A stretch of 64,000 nt of DNA, taken from positions 19,840,627-19,904,626 of the forward strand of contig OU862922.1 in NCBI GenBank assembly GCA_917880885.1, written 5' to 3'. This DNA is from Limnephilus marmoratus (lineage: Eukaryota > Arthropoda > Insecta > Trichoptera > Limnephilidae). This document shows, in pieces, positions 33,621-46,900 of this stretch. Position numbers and translations under genes: made by a program. Position 1 is the stretch's first letter; each line of letters begins with the position of its first letter. The notes below the pieces were generated by a model. That model had not been told where the DNA came from. It did no database searches and worked only from the letters and a program-made list of their open reading frames with translations.

Positions 33621-34021
33621 TAAAAATATTTGCAGTACTTGCACCAAAATAAATATTATGCTTTGGTATTTGTCCTGAAACTTTATTTTCTTTTAAGATC
33701 TTAATATTACAATATTATGTCCGCCTCTGATATTGATTGCTAAAAATAGTAACCCTGAGAATCAATAATATACCGTCCACATTTTTCAGACAGGTTTTTT
33801 CGTTTTACTATTTTACCACATCTCTGAACTTATACAAATGTACATGATTAATTTATCAATCATAAAACTACCTACTTGTATATCTGAAAAGTTAAACTTT
33901 TGCAAATAATAAAGTTTCAAACATTTCAAAGGCGTAAAAAATGTTTTGGTAAAATTTTGAAATTAGCTGGAAAACCGGCAAAACATAAAACGAGGAGCTA
34001 GAACTTACGGGGGACAAGAGG

Positions 34022-34308
34022 GAAGGCGTCTACTAATATCTACAGGAATTCCAAAAACTGAAAAAATCGGACTAATATCGATGACAACGCGCGTACGAAT
34101 ATCTACAGCTCAAACTGCTGACTAATATCTATGAGAACGAATATCTACAGCACTGGCAGAGGTTGGATTTGCAATTATGTATAGCATATTGGAATAACGT
34201 AATATTGCGTATGCAGTTTAAAAACCTTAATTTATGTATGTATGTATGTAAAAATCCCTAATATCCGACTATTGGACACATTTAGCTGAATATTGAGGAT
34301 TTGAGTTG
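34022..34308 (+). mobile_element. CTGTAGATATTAG fold-back element, partial copy A
   Basis: Starts GGCGTCTACTAATATCTACA, GGAATTCCAAAAACTG, carries three more ACTAATATCTA/ACGAATATCTACAG units, then the 140-bp core (GCACTGGCAGAGGTTGG to GGACACATTTAGCTGA), where it breaks off. Same orientation as the copy at 49144. Confidence 0.75.
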
Positions 34309-34353
34309 TTGTTTTAATAGCTTTCTTTATTCCGAGTGCTTCTAAATTATTTA

Positions 34354-34790
34354 GTCGACTCCAGATACTAATATCTACAGCCTGTATGTTTGTCGAATAT
34401 CTACAGCTCATATGTTGAACTAATATCTACGAACTTCAGAGTGTTGACTAATATCTACAGAGCATGGGTTGAACTAATATCTACAGAGCGTAGGTTGGAC
34501 TAATCAGCTAAATGTGTCCAATAGTCCGATATTACGGATTTTTACATACACACTTACATAAATTAAGTTTTTTAAACTCCATCCCAACTATTACATTATT
34601 CCAATATGCTACACATAATTGCAAATCCAACCTCTGCCAGTGCTGTAGATATTCGTCAACACTTTGATTCTCATAGATATTAGTCAACAGTTTGTGCTGT
34701 AGATATTCGTCAACACTTTGGTTCTCATAGATATTAATTCGATTTTTTCAGTTTTTGGAATTCCTGTAGATATTAGTAGACGCCTCCATT
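34354..34790 (-). mobile_element. CTGTAGATATTAG fold-back element, full copy B
   Basis: About 437 bp. The left array has five units of CTAATATCTACAG (GACTCCAGATACTAATATC start); the core is inverted (AGCTAAATGTGTCC to CAGTGC, 34500-34645); the right array has five inverted units ending TGTAGATATTAGTAGACGCC. Confidence 0.8.
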
Positions 34791-34958
34791 TAGTCTGTTA
34801 CCATGACCATTTCTATGTCAGTTAGGTTAGGTTGTGGGGCCGTGTATTTCGAAATAAATAAATATCTTTGTATTATGACGTTTAAGCCTTAACGTAATTA
34901 GTAATTACGTAATTGAAGTAATTTAAGCTTTTCCGTACAACCTCTTGCTCAGCTGCCC

Positions 34959-35033
34959 TCTGTAGATATTAGTCCAACCTACGATCTGTAGATATTAGTT
35001 CAACCTACCCTCTGTAGATATTAGTCAACACTA
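34959..35033 (-). repeat. CTGTAGATATTAG array, partial copy C
   Basis: Three tandem units of about 27 bp, each CTGTAGATATTAGT followed by CCAACCTAC-type linkers. No core attached. It abuts full copy D. Confidence 0.7.
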
Positions 35034-35433
35034 GACGACTCCAGATACTAATATCTACAGCCTGTATGTCGGACGAATATCTACAGCTCATATGTTGGAC
35101 TAATATCTACGAACTTCCGAGTGTTGACTAATATCTACAGAGCGTAGGTTGGACTCATCAGCTAAATGTGTCCAATAGTCCGATATTAGGGATTTTTACA
35201 TACATACTTACATAAATTAAGTTTTTTAAACTGCATACGCAATATTACGTTATTCCAATATGCTATAAATAATTGCAAATCCAACCTCTGCCAGTGCTGT
35301 AGATATTCGTCAACACTTTGGTTCTCATAGATATTTGTCAACAGTTTGAGCTGTAGATATTCGTCAACACTTTGATTCTCATAGATATTAGTTCGATTTT
35401 TTCAGTTTTTGGAATTCCTGTAGATATTAGTAG
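35034..35433 (-). mobile_element. CTGTAGATATTAG fold-back element, full copy D
   Basis: Same plan as copy B: GACTCCAGATACTAATATC start, four to five units, inverted core at 35155-35300, and an inverted right array ending GTAGATATTAGTAGACGCC. About 90% identical to B by eye. Confidence 0.8.
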
Positions 35434-35585
35434 ACGCCTCCCACTAGACCGTCATAGATATTCATCCGACCTTAGCTCTGTAGATATTAGTCAACACTCT
35501 GAAGTTCGTAGATATTAGTCCAACATATAAAGCTGTAGATATTCGTCCGACATACATGCTGTAGATATTAGTATCTGGAGTCGAC
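35434..35585 (+). repeat. CTGTAGATATTAG array, partial copy E
   Basis: Five units in the opposite orientation, ending GTAGATATTAGTATCTGGAGTCGAC. The last 28 bases are the exact inverse of 34353-34380, so the whole block 34353-35585 is bounded by long inverted repeats. Confidence 0.75.
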
Positions 35586-35819
35586 AAGAGGTAGTTAAAA
35601 TATATAAATATTTACATATTATTTTACATCAAATTTGGCTGTACACAAATTTTCATAAAGACTTTTGATGTGAAATCTCAGTATTATTTTTTTTTGTATT
35701 TCGATAACAAAAAAGATGAATTTTAAGTAAAGAAATCAGCACAGCGAAAAAAATTTGTAATTTTTCCAAACGAAAATTTCTAAAACTTGGTGAGAATCTA
35801 GCGCTTTAATTTTTATTTT

Positions 35820-35987
35820 GAGGTTAGGTTTCGTTCAATGTTCAACTGTCAATGTCAAAAACAAAATAAACTCGCTCCGCTCATCACTGTCCGTCACTGT
35901 CATTAGTGTCAAAACTTCCTGTAACTAGCTAGGTTTAGTTTAAAATAAATGTTAAGATAGTTTGTCGGATAAATTAACGTTAATCAA
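35820..35987 (+). promoter_or_regulatory. Probable TFIP11 promoter and 5' UTR
   Basis: Directly upstream of the ATG at 35988. Rich in TGTCAA/GTCACTGTCA words (CTGTCAATGTCAAAAAC, CCGTCACTGTCATTAGTGTC) with no TATA box, the style of many insect housekeeping promoters. Start site not determinable. Confidence 0.4.
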
Positions 35988-36093
35988 ATGTCGGACGACG
36001 AGGTAGAACAGTTTGAGGTGACAGATTTCGATTTGAAAAATGAATTCAACATCAACCGGTCGAGGCGTCCGACCAAGGACCAACAAATTTACG
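35988..36093 (+). CDS. TFIP11: TFIP11 exon 1
   Basis: Residues 1-35 and one base. Start [20 protein letters not shown] matches the conserved acidic N-terminus; no earlier in-frame ATG fits. Donor GTAATA. Confidence 0.92.
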
Positions 36094-39000
36094 GTAATAA
36101 CTGCCTTATAATTGACTTAATATAGGTATAATATTTAAGAATATTAAAACATGGGTTTGTCTGGGTAAACATTTACCTTTGTCTGTTTGATTGATTGCCG
36201 AGATGTTAATTATAGTGTTGTAATTGTGTTTCAGGAATTTGGGCTGATGACTCCGATGAGGAAGTTGAAAAGACAAAGAAGAAATCGAGGGGAAAGAAGC
36301 AGAAGGATTACTCTGTTCCAATAGGCTTCGTAGCTGGGGGTATACAACAACCACTGAAGAAAAAACAGGAAGGTGAGAATTATACTTGACCCATTTTGGT
36401 ATGATTTATTTTTATTCAGCAAAATATAGTTATAATATAGTTCGTGTAAAACAGATTTAAAGAATGGGAATCCATTGCTTTTGCTGACTGACTGTAATAT
36501 GGACTATCCATTAGCGGTACTTCTGTATTGTGTTATAGAACCAAAAGATGCAGACACAGACCCCCTTGTGGTGGGTTCCTCCTCAGAGGAAGAGGCCCCC
36601 GTGGAGCCCCCGGAGGAGCAGATGGCCGGGCTGAGGCGGCGCGGGCCCACGGGGGCGCAGGCCACCACCATCGCTGGCGGCGTGGGCACCTGGGAGAAAC
36701 ACACCAAGGGAATTGGGGCCAAACTGTTGCTTCAGGTGAGATTAGTGTCTATGGAGTTATTATTTATTTATGGTCAGTTATTGCATAACATATTATTTAA
36801 AAAAAACCTTCAGTGCATAATACCTACACAAATCCACTAGTAACAAATTATAAGAATGCAAAGATGGTGCAATTTAAGTTAAACTTTTCACCATGTTCCT
36901 GATGTTTATAGGATAACATAGAGCTAGCGCATACGTACAACTTTTCGTTGAACAACTATTTTGTTGTGTATCATATGTTTATAGGAATATATTTAAGTGC
37001 ACATACTGTCAACTCGATAGTTGTTCGACAAAAAAGTCAAAAAGCTCTATTGATCTGCTTTTGATTAAAAAGTTGGACGACAACTATCGATCAAACAATC
37101 AATTTGTATTGCATTGCATTGATGTGCACATATCATCGACTCAACAGTCGATCCGCAACTATCAGTCTCGCATAAGCATTTGGAGTGGCTCCACGTCTCT
37201 TGTCACGTTGCATAAAAGGACCCATAAATGATATTATTACATTAAACGTTTCTGCACTCATTCTATAATATTTAAAAAACTTAGGTAAATTTTTGGGATT
37301 GGTGGCCACGGCTATTACAAATAATTTTTAGAAAAAAACTTTAGATTCGCTTTAATCACTATAAAAGGAAACTTATTGCATCACGGCTGGCGGAAAATAA
37401 TGCATTTTAATTTTCAATGTCGTTAACTAAAATTACTTCGCGAACCGAAACTATGACAGCCCGCCCGCCATTTTTCGCTGTCAAAATACGTTTTTGAATG
37501 GTTTGTTTGGCTACGCAGAGTTTGTGTAGCGGGCTTGTGTATGTTATCTTTGCTTTAAAAAACAGCCTACGTTTTTGAATGGTTTGTTTGGCTACGCAGG
37601 GTTTGTGTAGCGGGCTTGTGTATGTGACAAATGGCGGGCGGGCTGTCGTAGTTCGGAAGTGAAATTTTATTTAAGGACATTGAAAATTAAAATGCATTAT
37701 TTTCCGCCTGCCGTGATGCAATAAGTTTCCTTTTATAGTGATTAAGGCAAATCTAAAGTTTTTTTCTAAAAATTATTCGTAATAGCCGTGGCCACCAATC
37801 CCCAAAAATTACCAAAACTTATCTAGGTGCTTTTTCAGCTTAGAATGTAACGTATGAAATATCCCACTAGATAATCTGTCACTGAGTATTGGATGTACAC
37901 AGTATCTTCTTTTTTTTTTCTCTCTTTTAAAATGTCTATAAAGCAAAGCACAAACTAGAACTTTCTTGTTAATTGACATTGTTTGTAACACCTTGATTTG
38001 TGCGTTGCTGAATAAAGACTGGTCGATTCAAAGGATATATTAAAAATCGACGATCAATTGTATGCGCACCTCCATCAACTAAACGGTTTAGTTGTGTGGA
38101 AATTATGAGAAGTACTCGACAAAACAGTTTAGTCGATGCAAAAGTTGTATGTATGCCCTAGCCCTAAGCATTACTAACCTTTACATATGATGGATATTAT
38201 TTATATATATCTTAAAACACAGTAATGCTAAAAAAAATGTTTAAATGCAGATTGATTACCGAATAGCTTTCCTAGAATTAGACTCGAGCGTCAAGCTTTG
38301 TACACCGAATCGACAGGTTGGGTTATCTTACTATTACACACTCAGTAACTATACTGTCATTTAGCTTGCTCTCTCTGACCATTTTACCAGTCACCAGGAT
38401 TAATTATTATTGTTTTAGGACATTTCAGTTAGGCCTAACATCTAGTAACTATCACATGTGTTTCTGTTTGTTTCATTCTTCCTCCTTTTTGTTTGAATAA
38501 GTTTACAAAATGAAGTCTTCTCGAAGGCGTAAACACGACACGTAACTAAAAACAAACAAAAAAATTGAAGTTTTACGAAAGACCGACAGCGGTATTTGTT
38601 TGTTTTTATGAGATGCCTTTTTTAAATTTTTTAGCTACTTTTGTATGTATGCTCTACAATCTACCTCTTTTACTTATTGGGCACTTGCCCTGTTTTTGTG
38701 GTGGCGAATTAGTGAGAGAGTGTAATGTAATGTTTTTATGTGTACAGATGGGTTACCAGCCCGGCAAAGGTTTGGGGAAGTCTCTCCAAGGGATGTCTGC
38801 CCCTGTCATGGCCAATCTCAGGAAAGGCAGGGGGGCCATTGGCGCTTATGGACCTGAGGTATGAATTTTTGAATATCCTATTCTTCATCTTCTCTTAGGG
38901 TTGGCTGATACCATACATAATTTAAACTAAGGCGGATGTGACGTGGAAACTTGCTTACTCTCGCCGAGCTACGACTAAACTGCACATATTACCAAAGTGA

Positions 39001-42000
39001 CGGAGCTTTGTGCTTAAATCGAAATCTCACAGAGGCCAGTAGACAATACAAATCTTCGATTCCTTGTGATGTCATTTTCTGTAATGGCGGAATATTTTTC
39101 TTTCAGTCCCTTACAAACTTTATAAAAGAGTTTTACACACATTGATTATAGGTGGATGGGGTTTCTCAGTGACCCCAATGATTGCGTGTTTTGTCTGCTA
39201 TTTTAGCTTTTTGAAGGTTAATAATAAATACAAATATAATATTATAATGTGGAGCGAATGGATGAAAAAAGGAGTGTTAATATATGAAGCCAAAGTGAAT
39301 GATAGAAGAAGTCAGGTACTCCCGAAGGGGACATGGCATGATCAAGTTAATCAAATTCTTGAGTTGAGAATAACAAAAAGGTATGTATGAGATGAGACCG
39401 AGTTGTTTGGCAGTTCATCCTCGCTGCCTACTTCTGCAGGGAAAGGTGTGATGGTTAGTTAGTTTAAATCTATAGTAAATTATATATTTGTTTGTGAAGG
39501 TAAAAACAATTAAAAAGGGGAAGGAACTCGGAGAGGTGGGGGGAAAGCCAAAAGAAGAGGAGGAGAAGTCGTATCAGTGGAAGAAGTCACAGAAGCAGAG
39601 GTATTACTACCGGGATGCTGTGGACGTCATTCAGGAGGGCAGGCCCGTCTCCTCTACTCACACGGAACACAGGTATATCCATGAATGTTATTAGCTGTAA
39701 TTAGTGACCGGTTTCGGCAAAAAAATCTAGTTTCGGCCTCAGTTCGGTTTCGGCAGAAAATCTGTCGAAACCAAAACTTTTTTAGACATGTTAAAAACCG
39801 ATTGTTTACTGTTATTTGGCTTATTTTTTACACTTTCAGACAGTTAACATATGTTACATTAAATAAATAAAATAAAAACAATAATTGAAGTACGTGAAAA
39901 TATATATATTTTTAATATTTATATATACTACTTCTATAAACAAAATTTGTTTCTAGAAGTTAAGTAGTTAACATGTTTTGTTTTTTATAAATTTTGTTTG
40001 TTTTATAGAAGTAATATAAAAAAATATAATTTTTTCACATGCTTCAATTATTGTTTTATTTTTTATTTAATTTAACATGTGTTAACTGTCTGAATAAGTG
40101 TAAAAAATAAGTCAAATAACAGTAAACAAACGATTTTTAACATGTTTAAAAAAGTTTCAGTTTCAGTTTCGACCGAAACTGAGACAGACACCGAAAATTC
40201 GGTTTCGGTGGAAAGTCCTGTTTCGGTCGGACACTATCTGTAATATCTCCCCATCTCCTTCCCCTCTCTATCCCCTCCACCCGCGAGCAGTTCACTCCTT
40301 CCTCTCTTCAAAAGACCCTGCGCCTATAAATATGTCATATTTTCTTATTAGACAGTATATCCTCTCTGCATCCCCTTAGGCATCACTTAGTTATGTTATA
40401 TATTATGTAAGTAGGTAAAACATATTTTCCCTAGGTTGATGCATACTATATAAGTATGTTGTATTTTGTTATTCGTCAGTATATTCTCTCTGCTTACAAC
40501 TTAACGAGACACTTTGTTATGTTATATATATTATGAAGGTAGGTAAAACATATTTTCCCCAAGTTGACTGCATACTATATTTCTTAGTTTTTAGAAGAGA
40601 TTGAGACAATGGCAGTGGTCACAGGCAGGGTGGCGGTTGTCTTCTTGCCTTCAAGGGTGATGATGGGTTAAAGATCGAGCGCATCCGCACCCTAGAAACT
40701 AAGCAAGAGGATTTATGGGTAAAAGTATCTTGCAAACTGACTGTCACATTCTTTTTGTAGTTTATTTCCCGCCTAACAGTAGGTGGGAAGTATTCAAGCA
40801 ATTTTTTGACAGGATGCATTCTAATTTCGATGTATTTGGTCAAAAGAATGTCGTCATACTGGGAGATTTTAATTTACATTCCGCTCGTGAAGTTTCTAAG
40901 GTTGAATCCGATTTAGACTATCTGTGCGCGGCCTTTGGTCTCTCACAGTGTAATGACATTCTAAATTCCTATTCCAGAATCCTTGACTTTGTTCTGTGTA
41001 ATGCCAATCTTGAGGTTAGACGCTGTGAATTCCCACTTGTACCCGAGGACAGTTTTCATCCGGCTATTGAATTTCAGTGCAGCCTGATGAGAAAACCTTT
41101 AAAAAGTAATAGAGTCCCGACCCTTGAACGTGAAACTTCAAAGGGATGGTATTTCAACAAGGGAAATGTCATCAACTTGTATGAATCAATGAGCCGGATG
41201 AACTGGCAAAACCTCAGCACTTTCTGTACAGTAGATGAGGCGGTGCAATATTTTTACAGTTGTATTTATGACGTATTTGATTCTTGTTTTCCCAAAAAGT
41301 TTGCAGGCAGTGGTGGTCGCAAATATCCGAAATGGTTCTCGAGAGAAGTCATCTCGAATATAGAGATAAAACACGCCCATCATAAGCGTTGGAAAGCTGG
41401 AGGCCTTCAGGGTGAATACGATCTGTTTAGTTTTTACCGAGCGTTAGTTAGGCGCGAGATTCGAGTGGCCTATCGAGCCTACGTGTCTACAATCGAGGAA
41501 AACATCATACATGATCCCAAGATGTTTTGGCACTACATAAAATCCCTTCGGAAGGATGGTGGTCTTGAAGACACCATGATGAAAGGTAATCAGGAATTTC
41601 GTGGCTTGGGTGCGGCTAACGCATTTGCTGATCATTTTCTATCGGTCTACAATAAAGACCCTCCACTTCTAGACATTAATAATGCGGTCATATTTAATAC
41701 CAGAGGAGCTACAAACGTCGATTTAGGTTTATTTACCGAATCTGACGTGATGAGTGCCATAAGACTCATGAAGAACTCCCACTCTATCGGACCAGACTTC
41801 GTTCCCGTATTTTTTATTAAAGGGTGCGCCGAGTTCCTAAAAACACCATTACGTTTTATCTTTAACCTAGCTATTAGTACTTCCACTTTTCCTGAAGTAT
41901 GGAAAACTTCCAACATATGTCCTATTTTTAAGAATGGTTCTAGAAAGTTAATCGAAAACTATCGACCAGTTGCCATACTATCAGCTCCTGCTAAACTATT

Positions 42001-43923
42001 TGAAAAATTAATTTATAAATTCATTATGCCTCAGATAGACGCATACATTATCCCAGAACAGCATGGTTTCAGGAAAGGAAGATCCACTGAAACCAATCTG
42101 ATGGTTTTCACCGACTATGTTGCTAGGTCCCTAGACAGTGGATACCAAGTAGACTGTTCGTATCACGACTTCTCCAAAGCCTTTGATACTGTGAATCATG
42201 ATATCTTACTCACAAAACTTGCCCAGATAGGTTTTTCCCTTCGGATGTTAAAAGTTTTTTATAAGTTACCTCAGGAACAGAAAGCAATTTGTCACCCACG
42301 GAATCTTCCAATCTGCTGAGTTTCTTGTTTTTTCAGGGGTTCCCCAAGGATCGATCTTAGGGCCTCTTCTCTTTTCTATTTTCATTAATGACATTGCTGG
42401 AGTCATTCGTTTTTCTCGCTTTTTGTTGTTTGCTGACGATCTAAAATTATTTCTTCTAATAAGAAATATTGAGGACTGCCTGCGCCTTCAAGCTGATGTT
42501 GATAACATTTCAGAATGGAGTCAACAAAACCAGCTTCATTTCAATGTCTCGAAATGCGTTGTTCTGACTTTTACCAGAGCATTTAGTCTCACCTACCACA
42601 GGTATACTATGCTCGGTCATAATCTCAACCGAGTTTCGAATATAAAGGATCTTGGGATTATGTATGAAAATAAGCTGACATTTCGTCCTCATATCGAAGG
42701 GGTTTGCCAGTCGGCCTTAAAAATGTTAGGGTTTGTTCTCCGAACTGTCAGAGCTTTTCGGGATACCCGTGCTCTGAGGATTTTATACTTCTCCCTGGTC
42801 CGCAGTAGGCTGGAGAGTGGTTCGCTTATCTGGAATCCTCATGAGGTGGGATGCTCCCTCATGTTGGAGAGGATTCAAAAAAAGTTTCTAAGATTTCTCT
42901 ACATGAGGGAGTACGGCCACTATCCATGGCTCTACCCGACGAACTTTCTTCTGGGCATGCTGGGACTCCACTCCCTGCAGCTCAGAAGGGAGGGGTACGC
43001 TGCTACCCACTTATTCAGACTGCTGCGTGGCTATATCGAGAACTCAGCCATTCTGGAGCGCGTGAGCCTCTATGTTCCGGATGACTATCTTAGACAACGC
43101 CAGCATAGATTATTCTATCTTCCTGCCTGTAGAACTAACCTGCCAATGGTTCTCCCGGTAGGAAGGAGTATATTGCTCCTGAACCAAATCTCCTCCGAGA
43201 TTGATATGTTTGGCGTCAGTGAGGAGAGGTTCAAAAGTGAAATTCTTTTGATTCTTGAAAGAGTCTCTCCACATTGACGAGATCTTTCACCACTGCCTGA
43301 AAAAAAAATTTTTTTTTTGAAATTGATTTATTTCTTGATGTTTCTTTTTTATGTATAAATATTTGTAAAAATTTTTCTTTTTTTGTATACTATTTATATG
43401 TATAACATAATTTCTTATATGTATTAAAACTAAATTTGTAATGTGTAAGAAATTAATTTTATGCACCAGATTTAAATGTCCGGGTTAAATTTTCCCCAAA
43501 AAAAAAAAAAAAAAAAAGGAAAAAAAAAAAAAAAGGAAAAACTAAACCCTTTCACACACTTCCCCAAATGATCATCTAGTCAACCCACGCTATGCAATTG
43601 CACTATATAAGTATTATAAATACAAGAACAACATGTCAACCTACTAGAGACCAAATGGGAATATAATTCACCGACTCCAGATATTTTCATATCAGAGGGT
43701 TCGGCTCTGTGGCATTTCTAATTGAACCTATAAATCCTACCGATCCCTCAATATAAATATTTAAAAAATCCTTTGTAATCCTACATGTATTTAAAATGAC
43801 TGATGTTTGCATTTTTATATACAAATTCTTTGACAAATCTAATATGCTTAAATTTTGAATCAGATTCCTAGGTATTATGCCAGTGGCCGAAATAACAAAT
43901 GGCAATATTTTTATAGTCCGAGA

Positions 43924-43963
<40 letters not shown>

Positions 43964-46900
43964 AGTATGTCGTATTTTGTTATACTTCAGTATATTCTCT
44001 CTGCTTACAACTTAACGAGACACTTTGTTATGTTATATATTACGTAAGTAGGTGAAACATATTTTCCCTAATTGACTGCATAATATTGACGGTCCTGAAG
44101 AACAATGTCGGATCTGCTAAAAATTGAAAATCTTTTAGTTGCCTTATTTACTGGATTATTTTGTTGATTTGTAACCAAGTGATTTGGATGATTTAACTTT
44201 GTAAAGGTATATTGTGAGCATAGTGAAACCCTCGGCGAAGTTCGGTTTCTTCGGTAATCTCAATATTGGCCCAATTTTTCCCACATACATACATAGTGAT
44301 GTGGTATGAAATACATTAATTCATTAAATGAAAAAAGTTTTGGTTAATAAAACTAAGTTTATTATTCTATCGAAATTACAGAAAGGCTTTTATCAAAATT
44401 ATTTTACTGACTCTAAATTAAATTAAATAATTAGGGCATGTTTAGTCTGACTTTACTACAAAAAAATCAATAGTTTATATGCAAAATTTCATTTGTGGTT
44501 GCAACATATTAGGTAGGCAGAAGTATAGTCTACGAGAATTAGAATACAAATATGTTTAAAGAATTATTGGGCGCCAGTTCTCTCTAATGAAGAAAGAATA
44601 AATAAAAAAATAAACCAAATGTAAAAAAAAAAATACACATCTCTTTTTTTTTTTTTACATTAACTCGAAATGTAATAATAAATAATTTTACATTAATTAA
44701 AATGATTTCTCTCAGGGCCTATGTCATCTGGGATGCTGTGTGGAGGGTCTTTTTGAGGAGAGGAAGGAATGAACATTGGTCTTGAAGAGACCCATGTTGT
44801 AGGAAGGAGGAAACACAGAGGCCGGCAAATCATTCCACAGCCGAGCTGTTGAACACAAGAACGAGTCGAAGAAACGACCCGCTCTCATGTGACAAATGTC
44901 AACCGTGTACAAATGTTGGGCACGCATTTGGCGTGTTTCCCGACTATGCACCGGTGCCGAAGGGATCAATGATGCTAGTTCCTCGGAGCATCTTCCATTG
45001 TAATACCGGTAGAACAAGGATAGCATTCCCACCCGACGCCTGTGCTCTAAAGATTGCAATCCGTCTGTTAAGATGGGAGAATCTATTAAACGGACCGCCC
45101 GTTTCTGCACAGAGTCGAGGGTATTTTTCAGGTATTTTGGATTTCCAGACCAGAGGTGGCTGCCAAATTCAACCGTGGGGCGCGCACTTGTGATTTGTAC
45201 AGGGTTAGCAGTTGTGTACTATTAAAGTATCTGCGGGCCCTGTACAGTACGCCCAGTTTTTGGGAGGCTAACTTTACTCTGGCTTCGATGGAGCTCCCAT
45301 ACCTGAGCTGGTCACTTAGGGTTACACCAAGCATATCAATGGAGGGCCTGTTCGGAAGATTGCTTCCGTTGAAAGATACTAGATTTTCATTTCGATCCCT
45401 TTTAGACGTAATCAGATAAGATTATATTTGGTGATTATATTATATCTCTAATTATATTTGGTGATAATGGCTCACGCTTTTGCTGGAATGGTCGCCATTC
45501 CTCGAGTGCACACCACCTCTCGCCGTGGAACTAATATAAGGATATCAACTTATGTTATGCGGCCATATTATGTTCTCTCTGCATACTTAAGTTACCAATG
45601 AGGAAGTACAAAAGAAATAATCCTTTGCGGGATCAAGTGTCCGAGGGTTTAACTGTCCGTGGGAACAACTGTTGGGGGGGTCAAGAGTTGGGTCACCCTA
45701 CCTATAAAATAACTTTATAATAGAGAACTCCAGTCCAATTTTTTTTTTTTTTTTTATGAATAATGACCTTCTAACTTAAATATTCATATTCACTCAAATT
45801 ATCATCGCATTCATAGACCTGGAAAAGGCTTTCGATAAAGTAGAATGGAAAAGACTCTTCGAGATTCTGAAGAGAATTGATATCAAATATAGAGATAGAC
45901 GAATAATCCAGGCGCTATACAAGAATGAGGCCGCTATAATTAGATGTGACAATGATACAAAAGAAGCCAGTATAAGACAAGGGGTGAGACAGGGATGCTC
46001 TCTGTCACCTGTTCTTTTTAACGCTTATATACAAAGTGCGATTGACGACTTGAGAGAGAGAATGAGTCACAGAAAAGGTGTAAAGATACACGGGCAAAAG
46101 GTGGATATGATAAGGTTTGCTGACGATATTGCATTGGTTGCTGAAAGCGAAGAAGAACTGCAAGAGGCCTTAACAACCATGCAAAGCATTCTCCAAAATA
46201 ACTATAACATGAAGATAAATAAAGACAAAACAAAGCTGCTGACTGTAGGCCGAACGCAACATCAGATGCGAATAGAGATGTCAGGAGTTCCACTAAAGAA
46301 CGCCAAGGAGTTTGTCTATCTCGGGAGCAAAATAACATGGGACGGTCGGTCTAAGAGCGATGTCGACAGCCGTATACACCAGGCTAGGCTTGCTTTCAAT
46401 AAAAGGTCGAAAATAATTGAATCAAATAATATAGACCTAAAGCTGAGAATACTCCTCATCAAGACCTATGTATGGAGTATCTTGATGTACGGCTGCGAAA
46501 CATGGTGCCTATCCAAAAGAGATAAACGGAGACTAGAGGCTTTTGAGATGTGGTCCTATAGAAAACTATTTGGAATTTCCTGGAGAGACCACATTACAAA
46601 TGAGGAGGTTCTCCAAAGAATCGAAGGAGGAAGACACCTGCTCAGGACCTTGTCCGAAAGGCGTGCAAGATGGATCGGCCATGTAATACGACAAGAAGGC
46701 CTCTTGCATTCCATAATGGAGGGTATGACCGAGGGGACAAACTCTAGGGGACGCCCACGCCGAGAGTACCTGGAGGACCTGCTGGTGGACGTGCGCTGCT
46801 TATCATATGCAGACCTCAAAAGAGCCGCACAAGACAGGGAAGAATGGAAGAGGAAACTAAAGGAAATTGCTGCAAACCAATCCCAGGATTGAAACCAGAG

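Larger units (their letters stand above)
33304..35987. other. Divergent intergenic spacer, guanine deaminase / TFIP11
   Basis: The 2.7 kb between the start codons of two oppositely transcribed genes must hold both promoters. No coding sequence was seen. 34022-35585 is occupied by inverted copies of the CTGTAGATATTAG element. Confidence 0.7.

Noticed and set aside
34354..35585. CRISPR-like array (short repeats at regular spacing)
   Set aside because: Repeats are inverted as well as direct, spacers are themselves repeated, and the context is an animal intron-bearing genome; a fold-back transposable element fits better.
46018..46819. Minus-strand open frames of 87-106 residues
   Set aside because: Antisense shadows of the plus-strand LINE reverse transcriptase.
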